Source: Nitrospirota bacterium (GTDB lineage: Bacteria > Nitrospirota > Thermodesulfovibrionia > Thermodesulfovibrionales > Magnetobacteriaceae). Taken from it: a DNA stretch of 45,063 nucleotides. Positions 23,296 to 32,712 of this stretch are shown piece after piece. Location: contig JADFXD010000012.1 of the NCBI GenBank assembly GCA_015233725.1, positions 1 through 45,063 of the forward strand, read 5' to 3'. The translations under genes and the position numbers were made by a program. The notes below the pieces were generated by a model. The model worked only from the letters and a program-made list of their open reading frames with translations. It was not told the DNA's origin and ran no database searches. Position 1 is the stretch's first letter, and each line of letters starts with the position of its first letter.

Positions 23296-25070
23296 ACCTA
23301 CCGCGCAAACTATTAACATGCCTGTTGACAATCATCTCAATCGTCCTCTTGACACACTCTGAGGCCATGTCCAAGACCGAGCACGTGGTCTATTTTGAAG
23401 GCACAGACTATGAACTCCACGTCTACAGGATATATGGCAAGGAGCCGGGCAAGACGCTCCTGATCATAGGCGGCATCCAGGGGGATGAGTCAGGTGGGTA
23501 TATGACGGCCGATCTCTACGCCGACATGAGCCTGAAAAAGGGCAACCTGATTGTCGTGCCAAGGGCCAACTTCCTCTCGATCATAAAACACAAGCGGGCC
23601 ATAAACAGCGACATGAACAGGAGGTTTAACATCGATTCAAAGGAATACTACGAGGACAACGTGGTGGAGATACTCAAGGGCCTCATAGATCAAAGTGACT
23701 TCCTGCTTAACCTCCACGAGGGGTCAGGTTTTTACTCGGAGCGCTACGAGAGCGACCTGGTAAACCCTAAAAGGTTTGGCCAATCCGTCATAGCCGACAC
23801 AGACGTCTTTAGCACAAAGGACGGCAGGGTGTTGAACCTGGCCTATATCGCCAAGGACGTGATAAAAAGGGTCAACCTGCGGATCAAGGACAAGAACCAC
23901 CTATTTAAATTCAACAACCACAGGACGTTTGAAAAGGACACTATACACCCCGAACAACGTAAATCGGCAACGTTCTACGCCCTTTCAACACGCAACATAC
24001 CGGCCTTTGGTATTGAGGCCTCCAAGGAGATACAGGACCTCGAAAAGAAGATGCGATACCAGAGCATAGTTATAAACGCCTTTATGGAGAGGTTTGACAT
24101 CGTACCGGAGACCCCAGGTATAGAGCTTGAGACCCCGCGTCTTTCCTACCTCGTGGTATCGGTTAACGACAAGGAGTATCTGCTTCACAACACAAACGTC
24201 CTGAAGGTAAGGCGTGGCGACAGGGTCAAGATCACGGGCATCGTGGCAAACTATAAGCGTGGCCTTACTGTGGACGTCATAGGGGTTGGCAGCTCTAACG
24301 ACCTCAACCGGGTGTTTGTTGTTGAGTCCGCCTTGAAGGCCGTTGTCATGAAGGATGGTTATAAATGCGGCGAGGCAGGGTTTGCGTTAACGGATGATCT
24401 CGCCGTCAAAAACGACCAGGTCCATTCGTTTAAGTACCTAATAGTTGAATCAAACGGCATCAGGCAGGTGTTAAAAGACGCCGAGCACTTTAAGACCATC
24501 AGGGGGGATGTCGTTAGATTGATAGACGTTGTTACGGATGGCTACAGAGCGGATGACCTTAGCGTGAATCTCGTTGATCCTGCTGGAGCTGCCGGAGCCA
24601 AGACCAGTACCCCCGGCAAGGGCAGGGATTTCTTGATCAATACCCTCAAGATAAAACCCTCAAACAACAAGACAGGCAGCTCCTGCAGCATAGAAGTCAG
24701 CTCGGGTAAAGATATCATCGGTACCGTCTACCTCGACATTGAAGAGCCCAAGATGGACTATCTCGTGCTACGTCAGAATAAAGGCGGCAAGCGCTGGTAC
24801 ACAAACGGGGATTTAATCAGCATCTCCGCCAGCGACGTCCTGGAGATCGTTGACGTAAAGACAAACATCAACGGCAACGCCGGAGTAAAGGTCAACCTCA
24901 CGGGTAACACAAAAAACAACGAAAAGACGATTATGCCTGGCGACAGCATAAAAGGGAGCGATCTCCAACATAAAACCGCAACCGGCTACCAGATCGTGAT
25001 CACAAGAGACGGAATAGTCCTGGGTAAGGCCGTCGTACAGGTGGTAGAATCACTGGTATCAAAATACTAA
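23292..25070 (+). CDS. M14-family peptidoglycan carboxypeptidase, Csd4/Pgp1-like
   Basis: After an N-terminal signal segment (LLTCLLTIISIVLL), residues about 30-275 are an M14 carboxypeptidase fold. The usual HxxE zinc motif reads QGDE: Gln63 and Glu66 in GGIQGDESGG. The third ligand is His142 in LNLHEGSG, and the probable catalytic Glu is Glu242 in FGIEASKE. A Gln zinc ligand is the known peculiarity of Helicobacter pylori Csd4, a DL-carboxypeptidase that trims tripeptide stems and is needed for helical shape. About 300 further residues form at least two similar beta-rich modules (YLVVSVNDKEYLLHNTN and YLIVESNGIRQVL), as Csd4/Pgp1 also carry extra C-terminal domains. Together with M23 and bactofilin genes upstream this indicates a curved or helical cell-shape locus. 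Confidence 0.85.
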   Translation: MNLPRKLLTCLLTIISIVLLTHSEAMSKTEHVVYFEGTDYELHVYRIYGKEPGKTLLIIGGIQGDESGGYMTADLYADMSLKKGNLIVVPRANFLSIIKHKRAINSDMNRRFNIDSKEYYEDNVVEILKGLIDQSDFLLNLHEGSGFYSERYESDLVNPKRFGQSVIADTDVFSTKDGRVLNLAYIAKDVIKRVNLRIKDKNHLFKFNNHRTFEKDTIHPEQRKSATFYALSTRNIPAFGIEASKEIQDLEKKMRYQSIVINAFMERFDIVPETPGIELETPRLSYLVVSVNDKEYLLHNTNVLKVRRGDRVKITGIVANYKRGLTVDVIGVGSSNDLNRVFVVESALKAVVMKDGYKCGEAGFALTDDLAVKNDQVHSFKYLIVESNGIRQVLKDAEHFKTIRGDVVRLIDVVTDGYRADDLSVNLVDPAGAAGAKTSTPGKGRDFLINTLKIKPSNNKTGSSCSIEVSSGKDIIGTVYLDIEEPKMDYLVLRQNKGGKRWYTNGDLISISASDVLEIVDVKTNINGNAGVKVNLTGNTKNNEKTIMPGDSIKGSDLQHKTATGYQIVITRDGIVLGKAVVQVVESLVSKY

Positions 25071-25107
25071 GAAAGAAAGGGGACGCCTGGCCGCCCCCTC
25101 CTCAGAC
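25071..25107 (-). repeat. Partial dispersed repeat interrupted by the IS (copy L)
   Basis: AAGAAAGAAAGGGGACGCC, then GGCCGCCCCC and CCTCAGAC, directly abutting the IS inverted repeat, the same junction as at 3358. Confidence 0.7.
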
Positions 25108-25812
25108 CTAATGCTGTTGACTTAAGGTATGGGTGTAAAATTGCTGATAAATGTATAAAAATAAACAATTTATACCGAGATATGCTATAATAATAGGATG
25201 TTAAATCTAAAAACAGGACAAAAACTAACATTGACTGTAAAAAAAGGAGAATATCATGTTACAGGAAAAGTTTTCAAAAACTATGCCAAGGCTTTATTAA
25301 TAAATTATTTACTCTTATCCCAGAGAGTCCATCAAATGACGAAAAAACTTCAGAGAAAGATTTTACAAGAGAAAGGAAGTTGCCTTTTAAGAGACTCATA
25401 ACATTTATCTTATATAGTGTGTGTCGCTGTAAAGATGGTAGCTTACAAAGTAATGTAAATGAATTTTTTAAAGATGCCAGGCGCAGCGGTTTATGGCCTG
25501 ATAACCCTAAGTATTTGTGGCATAACATGAATGTATACGCTATAGACGGCTCAAAGTACACTCTGCCATCTACAAAAGAAATAAGAGATGAATTTGACCC
25601 TAAAAGTGGTTTAGATAAAGATGGCAAAGGATATTATCCCAAGTGTACGGTGTCAACTCTGTACGATGAAATTACCTGTGGCAAGAACAGTAGCAAAAAA
25701 TGATGCTTCAGAACGAGAAGAAGCTAAAAAACTCATTAGTCATTTAAGAAAGAAAAGTGTCTGCTTGTTTGATAGAGGGTACATTAGTTATGATCTACTT
25801 AAGTTACCTTTA
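25108..25812 (+). mobile_element. Truncated copy of the same IS, left end only
   Basis: It begins with CTAATGCTGTTGACTTAAG (25108-25126), identical to the ends at 3359 and 3814. AT-rich transposase remnants follow. Homology to a DDE transposase runs out near 25810, next to the stop codon of the convergent ATPase gene, and no right inverted repeat is seen. Confidence 0.75.
25256..25812 (+). pseudogene. Frameshifted, 3'-truncated IS4-like transposase
   Basis: An ATG at 25256 follows AAAGGAG at good spacing. The reading then needs at least two frame changes: MLQEKFSKTMPR, then a second frame carrying DFTRERKLPFKRLITFIL and YAIDGSKYTLPSTKEIRDEF with the first DDE Asp, then a third carrying VCLFDRGYISYDLL with the second Asp. 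These are IS4-family signatures. The part with the YREK-type third acidic residue is missing, so it is dead. The C-terminal end missing here is the part preserved in the copy at 3373. Confidence 0.75.
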
Positions 25813-28800
25813 TCGGGTTGCCAGTTGGGCGAAGTTTTTTGTGCAATAGGGGCAGAATTGCCAATCTGGGAGCCTTGGCTTGCCGCAACCTGTGCACCTG
25901 TCCCCTCTCATGGTACCACATGAGGGACAGATCACGTAATCGGGGTAGAGCATACTGCCGCATTTGGCGCAGGGGGAAACCCTGTCATCACCCTCCTGAT
26001 TGGAGTCGCCTACGTGAATGCTCCTGGCAACCTCATCAATGGTCGTCAAGCCTTCCCTGACCTTATTAATGGCGTCCTCGTACATAAGAGACATGCCCGC
26101 CTCTACGGCCGCCCTTTCTATCTCGTACTCGGGGGCCTCCCTCGCGATGAGGTTGCGCATCTTTTGGCTGATCGTCATGATCTCAAAGATGCCCATACGA
26201 CCCTTATAGCCTGTCTTTGAGCAAATAGGACATCCAGCGCCTTTATAGAAGTTAAAGTTTTTTGACTTTGCGGTGCCATTGAGCCCTATCTTTAAGAGTT
26301 CCTCACTTGAGGGGGAGTAGGATATTCTACACTTGCCGCATATCTTCCTTACAAGCCTCTGGGCAACGATGCCCCTGAGCGACGACGCCAACATAAAAGG
26401 CTTGACCCCCATGTTCACCATACGGGCAATGGCCCCCACCGCGGAGTTGGTGTGCAGCGTTGACAACACCAGATGGCCGGTAATAGAGGCCTGTACCGCT
26501 ATGTTGGCCGTTTCGGAGTCCCTCATCTCCCCAACCAGGATGATGTCAGGGTCCTGCCTCAGTGCTGCCCGCAGACCTTGCGCAAAGGTGAGGCGTTCGC
26601 TGATGGCTATCTGGTTTATGCCATCGACGTTGTACTCGATGGGGTCCTCGAGGGTCATTACGTTGATCGTTGGCTCCTTGACATGGTTGATTATGGCATA
26701 GAGGGTGGAGCTCTTGCCACTGCCCGTAGGGCCTGTCACCAACAGGATGCCATTAGGGGCAGAGAGGGCACCCCGTAACCTTGCGGAGTCCTTTTCTGAA
26801 AGCCCTATGTCCTTTACATTGAGGATGGCGGAGGTCGAGTCCAGGAGTCGCATAACCACCTTTTCACCATATTGGCTGGGCAGCGTGTTGACCCTGAGAT
26901 CGACCTCCTTGTTGTCGATCTCGATCTTTATCCTGCCATCTTGCGGGAGCCGCCTCTCCGATATATCCAACCCCGCCATGATCTTCAGGCGCGATGACAC
27001 CGCCCGTTGAACGCGACCGGGGAGCTGGTTGATGCTGCGCAGCATACCGTCTACCCGGTACCTGATATCGAGCGTCTTATGCTTTGGTTCAAGGTGGATA
27101 TCGCTGGCATTGACCTTTACGGCCTGAAGCAGTATGTTGTCCACTATGCGTATAATAGGGGGTGAATTGCTGTCATGTATAAGCTCATCGCTTGTATGAT
27201 ATATCTCTGCCTCAATCTTTGGTTCATCAAGCCTTATCTCTATCTCTTGCAGGGGGCTGTTGTATTGATAATGGCGCCGTAGTGCATCCTTGATCATAGA
27301 TGGTGTTGATACGGTGACCATTATCTGTTTTCCGGTGATATGAGCTATGTCTTTTATCCCGGCAACATCCAGGGGGTTGGCCATAACAATGGTCAATTCA
27401 CGGTTGACGAGCCTCAAGGGGATCAACATATGTTGCAGTGCCACACCCTCGGAGATAAGCTCGATGGCCTTTGCATCATGCGTAGCAGAGGTCAGGTCTA
27501 CGAAGGGGATACCCAACTGGGTGGAGAAGGCCTTACAGATATCTATTTCGCTAACAATACCCTGTTCCGTGAGCAGCTCACCCAGCTTCTTTGTACTGCC
27601 CTTCTGGATATTGCAGGCATCTGTCAACTGTTGCTCTGTTACCAGCCCTGCACCTAAGAGGATGTCGCCCAATCTCTTTACGCCTTTTTTCTGATAATAG
27701 TGGACTATCCCCTTTCGTATGTCTGTGGCAGTAGATACCTTAAATCTTATTTTTTTACCGGAGGCAAATGTCAGGGCGTCAATTACCTCTCTATCCAGGG
27801 GATCGCTTGTGGCCACGTACAGTAGGTTTCTCTCAACGCTTAACGGTATTGCCAGATACTTGATGGCCAGTTTCTCAGGGATGATCCTCAATGCCTCTGG
27901 CTGACAGTTGTAATCAGGCATTTCAATAAACGGTATGCCCAGTTGAGTTGACATTGCCCTGGCCAGGTCAACATCCTTGATGTAGCCATCTTCTACGAGT
28001 ATGTCTCCTAACTTTTTCTTGGTCTCCTTCTGGCGAGCAAGGGCAGTTGCAATATCGTCGGGTTTTAGCAGTCCGGCTGCCAACAAGACATCCCCCAGCA
28101 TTATCTTCTTGCCCGTGGGGGGGTGCTTCTTGTCCTTAACGTCTGCCAGTTCCGAGGCCACGGGGATTTCACCCAGGCTTTGGGACTTTTCGACATTATA
28201 AAACCTGTTGATTGCCTCATGTATTTCGGTTGGGGTGGATATCACGATCTTCATGAGCATACCCGTGGCAATGGCAACGGCGTTGATGGCTTTGATGTCA
28301 AGCGGGTCGGCCATTGACACAACCAGCACCCGTCTGATGATGGTCAGGGGCACGATGAGGTGCAGTTGCGCCAGCCCCTGGGGTAGGAATCGCAGGGCCT
28401 CCTGGTGTGGTTCAACGGACTTCAGTTCCTTGTAGGGGACCCCTAGTTGTGTTGAGTAAGCGAGGACTATGTCTTTTTCGGTGGCCACGTTATCGGCAAC
28501 GAGTATCTCTCCCAGTTTCCTGTTGTCGGTCTCTTGTTTTTTAAGGGCCCTGGCAAGTTGTTGTCTGTTTATTACCTTTGCCTTGATGAGGATATCGCCT
28601 ATTTGCTCTACCTTGGTACCGTCGTAAAACCTGATTATAGCCTTTCTTATATCGGTAGTAGTGGCCACGTTGGTCTTGATCTTCTTACCGGTGGCAAACT
28701 TTATGGCTCCCAGGAGGTGGTCATCCAGGGGGTCGGACATGACGACGCTCAGGGTGTCGTTTTCAAAGAGCAGGGGGAGGGTCAGGTACCTCTTGGCGAG

Positions 28801-29052
28801 GCTCTGCGGGATGATCCTCAGGGCCACGTGGTCTGGCTCGCAGGCGCTGAGATCGACATAGGGGACGCCTAGCTGATTGGAAAAGGCCCTTACTATATCC
28901 TCTTCCTTGAGCAGCCCCTTCTGGCACAAAATAATACCAAGGCGCTTCTTGGTCTCCTTCTGCTCCTCCAACGCCTCATGCAACTGCCCAGAGGTAATCA
29001 TACCAGACTGCACCAGGATGTCACCCAACTTCTCGCTCGCCCTTAAAACCAA
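25810..29052 (-). CDS. Type II secretion/type IV pilus assembly ATPase (GspE/PilB type) with four MshEN domains and C-terminal zinc ribbons
   Basis: The 1080-residue protein is about twice the usual length. Four consecutive MshEN-type domains occupy about 8-145, 148-287, 316-455 and 457-597, each with LGDIL...L..AL..Q....KLGEIL, a ..QLG(I/V)P(F/Y) segment and an ADPLD loop. MshEN domains are known c-di-GMP sensors. The secretion ATPase follows: Walker A GPTGSGKS (774-781), Asp box LEDPIEY, Walker B ILVGEMRD, His box TGHLVLSTLHTN, and the tetracysteine Cys905/908/941/944. The C terminus adds a double zinc ribbon (Cys1028/1031/1042/1045 and Cys1053/1056/1067/1070). It should power pilus or pseudopilus assembly at the inner membrane. 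No other pilus genes are adjacent. The IS remnant abuts its 3' end. Confidence 0.93.
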   Translation of the reverse strand: MVLRASEKLGDILVQSGMITSGQLHEALEEQKETKKRLGIILCQKGLLKEEDIVRAFSNQLGVPYVDLSACEPDHVALRIIPQSLAKRYLTLPLLFENDTLSVVMSDPLDDHLLGAIKFATGKKIKTNVATTTDIRKAIIRFYDGTKVEQIGDILIKAKVINRQQLARALKKQETDNRKLGEILVADNVATEKDIVLAYSTQLGVPYKELKSVEPHQEALRFLPQGLAQLHLIVPLTIIRRVLVVSMADPLDIKAINAVAIATGMLMKIVISTPTEIHEAINRFYNVEKSQSLGEIPVASELADVKDKKHPPTGKKIMLGDVLLAAGLLKPDDIATALARQKETKKKLGDILVEDGYIKDVDLARAMSTQLGIPFIEMPDYNCQPEALRIIPEKLAIKYLAIPLSVERNLLYVATSDPLDREVIDALTFASGKKIRFKVSTATDIRKGIVHYYQKKGVKRLGDILLGAGLVTEQQLTDACNIQKGSTKKLGELLTEQGIVSEIDICKAFSTQLGIPFVDLTSATHDAKAIELISEGVALQHMLIPLRLVNRELTIVMANPLDVAGIKDIAHITGKQIMVTVSTPSMIKDALRRHYQYNSPLQEIEIRLDEPKIEAEIYHTSDELIHDSNSPPIIRIVDNILLQAVKVNASDIHLEPKHKTLDIRYRVDGMLRSINQLPGRVQRAVSSRLKIMAGLDISERRLPQDGRIKIEIDNKEVDLRVNTLPSQYGEKVVMRLLDSTSAILNVKDIGLSEKDSARLRGALSAPNGILLVTGPTGSGKSSTLYAIINHVKEPTINVMTLEDPIEYNVDGINQIAISERLTFAQGLRAALRQDPDIILVGEMRDSETANIAVQASITGHLVLSTLHTNSAVGAIARMVNMGVKPFMLASSLRGIVAQRLVRKICGKCRISYSPSSEELLKIGLNGTAKSKNFNFYKGAGCPICSKTGYKGRMGIFEIMTISQKMRNLIAREAPEYEIERAAVEAGMSLMYEDAINKVREGLTTIDEVARSIHVGDSNQEGDDRVSPCAKCGSMLYPDYVICPSCGTMRGDRCTGCGKPRLPDWQFCPYCTKNFAQLATR

Positions 29053-29089
29053 ACCCTCAACCCCCTATCTCGTAACAGTACAGCCCCCC

Positions 29090-29200
29090 AGAGGAAGGGG
29101 AGAAAGAAAGGGGCGGCTCCGCTTCTTTACCGCTCCAGGACGCTCCTGGCCCCTTTAGAACCCCCTGCAAGGGCACCAGTGCCCTTGACCCTATTTTATC
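29090..29200 (-). repeat. Dispersed repeat (copy M)
   Basis: Minus-oriented downstream of the radical SAM gene. It has GGGGCGGCTCCGC, the 27-bp unit with core CCAGGACGCTCCTGG (29123-29149), TTTAGAACC in place of CTCAGACC, and stem AAGGGCAC/GTGCCCTT. Confidence 0.85.
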
Positions 29201-29269
29201 TATCGTTTACAGCAGATAATTAAAAGTCAATCTAATCATCAATCATTATACAAAAAAATCCTTTTATAG

Positions 29270-30193
29270 TCAAATCATAGTTTTTTTACATTTCATGCCT
29301 TGAGATGCGTTTTTTTGTCTGAATGTAATGTCAATATCCCTTATGATTTGTTGTCTTGTCTTATGCCATCTTGGGGCGATGAGGATGTCATCGGGGGCCA
29401 GGGCAAAGAGTCTTTGCAAGACGATCCTCGGATCGAGTCGTTGTACGAATTCAACGAGGAAGTCCAGGTACTGTTGGTAGGTAAAGACGTAGAAGGGGGT
29501 TTTGTTGTACATGTCGGCCATTTTAGTGTTTTTTATAACCTGGAGCTGGTGAATCTTGAGGAATTCAATAGGCAGCGAGGATATCTCATCGGCCATGTCG
29601 AGCATCTCCTGTATGGTCTCTGTGGGCAGGCCGACGATGAGGTGGGCGCCAATGGATACCCCCCTGTCCCTGGTGATGTCAATGGCGTTTAGAAAGCACT
29701 TATAGTCGTGTCCTCTGTTTATGTACAGGAGGCTCTTGTCGTAAATCGATTGCAGGCCATACTCCACCAGTACGAAGTGGGTCTTTGATATATCGCACAG
29801 GAGGTCAACCTTTTGTTCATCTATGGTATCAGGCCTGGTGCCTATGGCAAGGCCAATGACGTCGGGGTGAGCCAGGGAGTCGTAGTACATGCCCCGGAGT
29901 GTCTCGACATCGGCATAGGTGTTTGTAAATGGCTGGAAGTACACGATAAACCTCTTTGCCTTGTATCTCCGTTTCAGATAGACAATGCCTGTGCTTACCT
30001 GTTCCTTTATGCCTATGGTTGGCTGACAGGCGGCAGGTCTGAAGCTGTCGTTGTTACAGTAGATGCAGCCGCCATAGGCGACCTTGCCATCCCTGTTTGG
30101 ACAGGTAAAACCGGCATCCACGTTTACCTTGTAGATGACCTCGCCAAACCTCTGTCGCATATATGAACCAAAAGAGTTACTCCAATGTTGCAT
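29270..30193 (-). CDS. Radical SAM protein, YhcC/TIGR01212 family
   Basis: The N terminus carries YKVNVDAGFTCPNRDG and GGCIYCNN, the long CxxxxxxxxCxxC cluster motif of the YhcC group within the Elp3-like radical SAM enzymes. VEYGLQSIYDKSL and GAHLIVGLPTET follow as in other members. The 307-residue length is normal. The exact reaction of this family is not firmly known; tRNA modification has been suggested. It starts 16 bp after cbiK and is probably co-transcribed with it. Confidence 0.9.
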   Translation of the reverse strand: MQHWSNSFGSYMRQRFGEVIYKVNVDAGFTCPNRDGKVAYGGCIYCNNDSFRPAACQPTIGIKEQVSTGIVYLKRRYKAKRFIVYFQPFTNTYADVETLRGMYYDSLAHPDVIGLAIGTRPDTIDEQKVDLLCDISKTHFVLVEYGLQSIYDKSLLYINRGHDYKCFLNAIDITRDRGVSIGAHLIVGLPTETIQEMLDMADEISSLPIEFLKIHQLQVIKNTKMADMYNKTPFYVFTYQQYLDFLVEFVQRLDPRIVLQRLFALAPDDILIAPRWHKTRQQIIRDIDITFRQKNASQGMKCKKTMI

Positions 30194-30209
30194 ACATTAA
30201 TTATCCATC

Positions 30210-31049
30210 CTAATAATAGCGTAATATATCCAGTGATCTCTCTATGCGCCTGACAAAGCACATCTGGACATCCTTATAGAATCCTAACCCCTTAATAAAC
30301 GACGTCTCCATGTAGGAGATGGTCGGGCAATCCACGACGATGCCGCAATGTTGCAGGTCGGTCTTGAAGCTGTCTTCTGTCCCCATGATGTCCTGTTCGA
30401 CGTGGAGACCGGCAACGTACATGAAGGGGATGAGTCTTACATTTTTGGGAGAGCCTGTTTGTTCCATGTACGTCGTGAGCCTTTTGATGGAGCCTTTACG
30501 TTGAGGGATGCCATCGACGGTGGCGAGGAACACGTTATCGTAGCGTTGTTGCAGGTAGGAGTCCAGGGCGATGTAGACGATGTTGGCTGTGTCGGCGCAC
30601 AGGGGGGTGCCGTGGGCTACGATCAGGTTTGTGCCCTGTTGCCTGGGCAGAAAGTCGGTTGATATGGCGTCAAAGACCTCGTTGACGAAGTGCCATCTGT
30701 GAAGCAGGCTCTCTCCTGCCACCACCCGGATGCCCGGAAAGCTGAGGCTGTCTGCCATGAGCTCTTGATACTCCGTGCCGGGAAATATCTGTAGCGGTTG
30801 GATGATTGCCCTTCTGTAGCCCTCCTCTTCGACCCTGGCAAGGGCCTGCAGGATGCCAGGGTAGCCGGTCTTCTCCCTTATGATCTCCGAGGTGTATGCC
30901 CAGATTATCCTGATGCCATCAAAACGCTCCTTCAGGACATTATCAAGCAGGTCATAGACCACCCTGCCTCCGGTAGAGGTGCCAAAGGCGGCAACGACAA
31001 TAGCAGGGGCCTCTTTCAGGGTTCTTTTCTTAAACTTTCTCTCTTTCAC
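30210..31049 (-). CDS. cbiK: Sirohydrochlorin cobaltochelatase CbiK (anaerobic)
   Basis: CbiK inserts Co2+ into sirohydrochlorin in the oxygen-independent cobalamin pathway. VVAAFGTSTGG (18-28), AIIQPLQIFPGTEYQEL, the first metal-ligand His in IVAHGTP (His146) and the second in YVAGLHVEQD (His216) are all present. The segment between them, where the family usually has a Glu ligand in a TVEG-like motif, reads TVDG (Asp179). The start codon is GTG. No other cobalamin genes are seen nearby. Confidence 0.93.
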   Translation of the reverse strand: MKERKFKKRTLKEAPAIVVAAFGTSTGGRVVYDLLDNVLKERFDGIRIIWAYTSEIIREKTGYPGILQALARVEEEGYRRAIIQPLQIFPGTEYQELMADSLSFPGIRVVAGESLLHRWHFVNEVFDAISTDFLPRQQGTNLIVAHGTPLCADTANIVYIALDSYLQQRYDNVFLATVDGIPQRKGSIKRLTTYMEQTGSPKNVRLIPFMYVAGLHVEQDIMGTEDSFKTDLQHCGIVVDCPTISYMETSFIKGLGFYKDVQMCFVRRIERSLDILRYY

Positions 31050-31240
31050 GTATCCACCCGCTTTACGTATCCACCAGCGTGGTCAATTTTATCTGCAACA
31101 GGTCTTGCCGGTTGCCCTCGTTGCAAGTCGTGTTATTACATCGATACACAATTATAAACAATCCATCGGGGAAAAGCAAATGGAGTAATTCTTAGGGTTA
31201 ATTTGTTCTACCCTTCACCCCAAATTATGTTAAGATATAG

Positions 31241-31246
31241 TATAAT
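31241..31246 (+). promoter_or_regulatory. Candidate -10 box of the receiver-kinase gene
   Basis: A perfect TATAAT lies 18 nt before the ATG, without a convincing -35 box. The 31050-31264 divergent gap holds nothing else I recognise. Confidence 0.3.
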
Positions 31247-31264
31247 GGTAAGGTTGCATGACAG

Positions 31265-32686
31265 ATGACGGAAAGACAGAGCAATAAGATTATAGTAGTG
31301 GAAGACAGCATTACGCAGCGAGAGATGCTTCGCCGGTTTTTTGAGGGTGAGGGGTTTGTGGTAATATCGGCTAAAAATGGTGTGGAGGGCCTGGAGGCGA
31401 TAAAAAAACAACGGCCAGATATCGTTATAAGCGATATTGACATGCCCTTAAAAAATGGCTACGACATGTGTCGTGAGATCAAGGGTGATGATGAACTAAA
31501 GGAGACACCTGTTATATTGCTCACTCAATTTGCGGCTACGGAGGATATTATAAGCGGTCTTGATTGTGGGGCAGACAACTTTATTGTTAAGCCATACGAT
31601 GAGAGGCAGCTTTTAAATAGTGTCAGGTTTCTCATTGCAACAAAGGAGATCCGAAAAAACGATATGCTTGACATAGGCATAGACTTGCACCTGGGTGGTA
31701 AGAGTCATATTATTACCTCCAGTCGCAGGCAGATATTAAACGTCCTGATCTCTACGTATGAGAGCGCGGTGCATCAGAATCATGTCCTTATGATGACCCA
31801 GAGTGAGCTAAACGAAAAGACAGGCCAGCTTGAGGAACTAAACAGAAGGCTTGAGGAGAGGGTCAACGAGGAGATCAAAAAACGGATAGAGCAGGAGTAT
31901 ATGCTCTTGCAGCAGTCCAAGCTCGCGGCCATGGGAGAGATGATGGGCATGATTGCTCATCAGTGGCGCCAACCCCTCAACGGCCTTGGACTGATCCTCC
32001 AGGATATGAAGGACGCATCAGATTTCAACGAGTTGGATAAGAAGTATGTTGATACCTCTATCGCTGGCGCTATGGAACAAATAGAGTTTATGACAAAGGC
32101 CATGGACGACTTCAGGGAGTTCTACAGGCCAAGTAAGGTTAAAAGACATTTTGACATACTAGGTACAGTTAAAGATGTGCTTTCAATAATCCAGTTTCAA
32201 CTGAAAAACCAGAGTATAAAATTCAGGTTCCAATGCTCCTGCACAAAAGAGAGCATTATAGTTGAAAACGATCTGAAAATCCCTACCTGCCGTCACGCCC
32301 TGATGAATGTCTACGGTTATCCAAACGAACTAAAACACGTGCTCATGAATATCATAAACAACGCAAGTGACGCCATCGTCAGTAAAAAGAAAGACGATAA
32401 CCTCGGCCACCTCATAGAGGGCTTGATCTCAATACTCATATCGCTGGAGGATAACAACATTGTCGTCAGGATAAGCGACAACGGCGGCGGTATTGACGAG
32501 GCAGGGATAGATAAGATATTTGAGCCCTACTATACGACAAAAAAGCAGGCAGGTACCGGCATTGGTCTGTACATATCAAAGTTGATCGTGGTCAACAACC
32601 TCAATGGCAGGATCTATGCCGAAAACAGCGAACACGGCGCCACCTTTACAATAGAGTTAATGAGGGAGACAACAGCATCCTTATAA
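31265..32686 (+). CDS. Receiver-histidine kinase (N-terminal REC, HisKA/HATPase)
   Basis: Residues 8-125 are an intact receiver (Glu13-Asp14, phospho-acceptor Asp57 in DIVISDIDMP, Lys109 in VKP). A coiled coil (about 175-220) leads to the H box MIAHQWRQPLNG with His232, of the HisKA type seen in NtrB/ZraS-like and DctB-like kinases. The HATPase has LMNIINNASDAI (N box), DNGGGI (G1) and GTGIGLYISKLIV (G2). It has no membrane span, so it is cytoplasmic. Such proteins take a signal by phosphorylation of the REC domain and pass it on through autophosphorylation. No cognate regulator is adjacent. Confidence 0.93.
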   Translation: MTERQSNKIIVVEDSITQREMLRRFFEGEGFVVISAKNGVEGLEAIKKQRPDIVISDIDMPLKNGYDMCREIKGDDELKETPVILLTQFAATEDIISGLDCGADNFIVKPYDERQLLNSVRFLIATKEIRKNDMLDIGIDLHLGGKSHIITSSRRQILNVLISTYESAVHQNHVLMMTQSELNEKTGQLEELNRRLEERVNEEIKKRIEQEYMLLQQSKLAAMGEMMGMIAHQWRQPLNGLGLILQDMKDASDFNELDKKYVDTSIAGAMEQIEFMTKAMDDFREFYRPSKVKRHFDILGTVKDVLSIIQFQLKNQSIKFRFQCSCTKESIIVENDLKIPTCRHALMNVYGYPNELKHVLMNIINNASDAIVSKKKDDNLGHLIEGLISILISLEDNNIVVRISDNGGGIDEAGIDKIFEPYYTTKKQAGTGIGLYISKLIVVNNLNGRIYAENSEHGATFTIELMRETTASL

Positions 32687-32712
32687 AAAAATAAACGCAA
32701 GGAGATAACGCT

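Noticed and set aside
25621..25923. A single ORF joining the IS transposase remnant to sequence past 25812
   Set aside because: The part after about 25812 is the antisense of the ATPase gene; only the first part is transposase.
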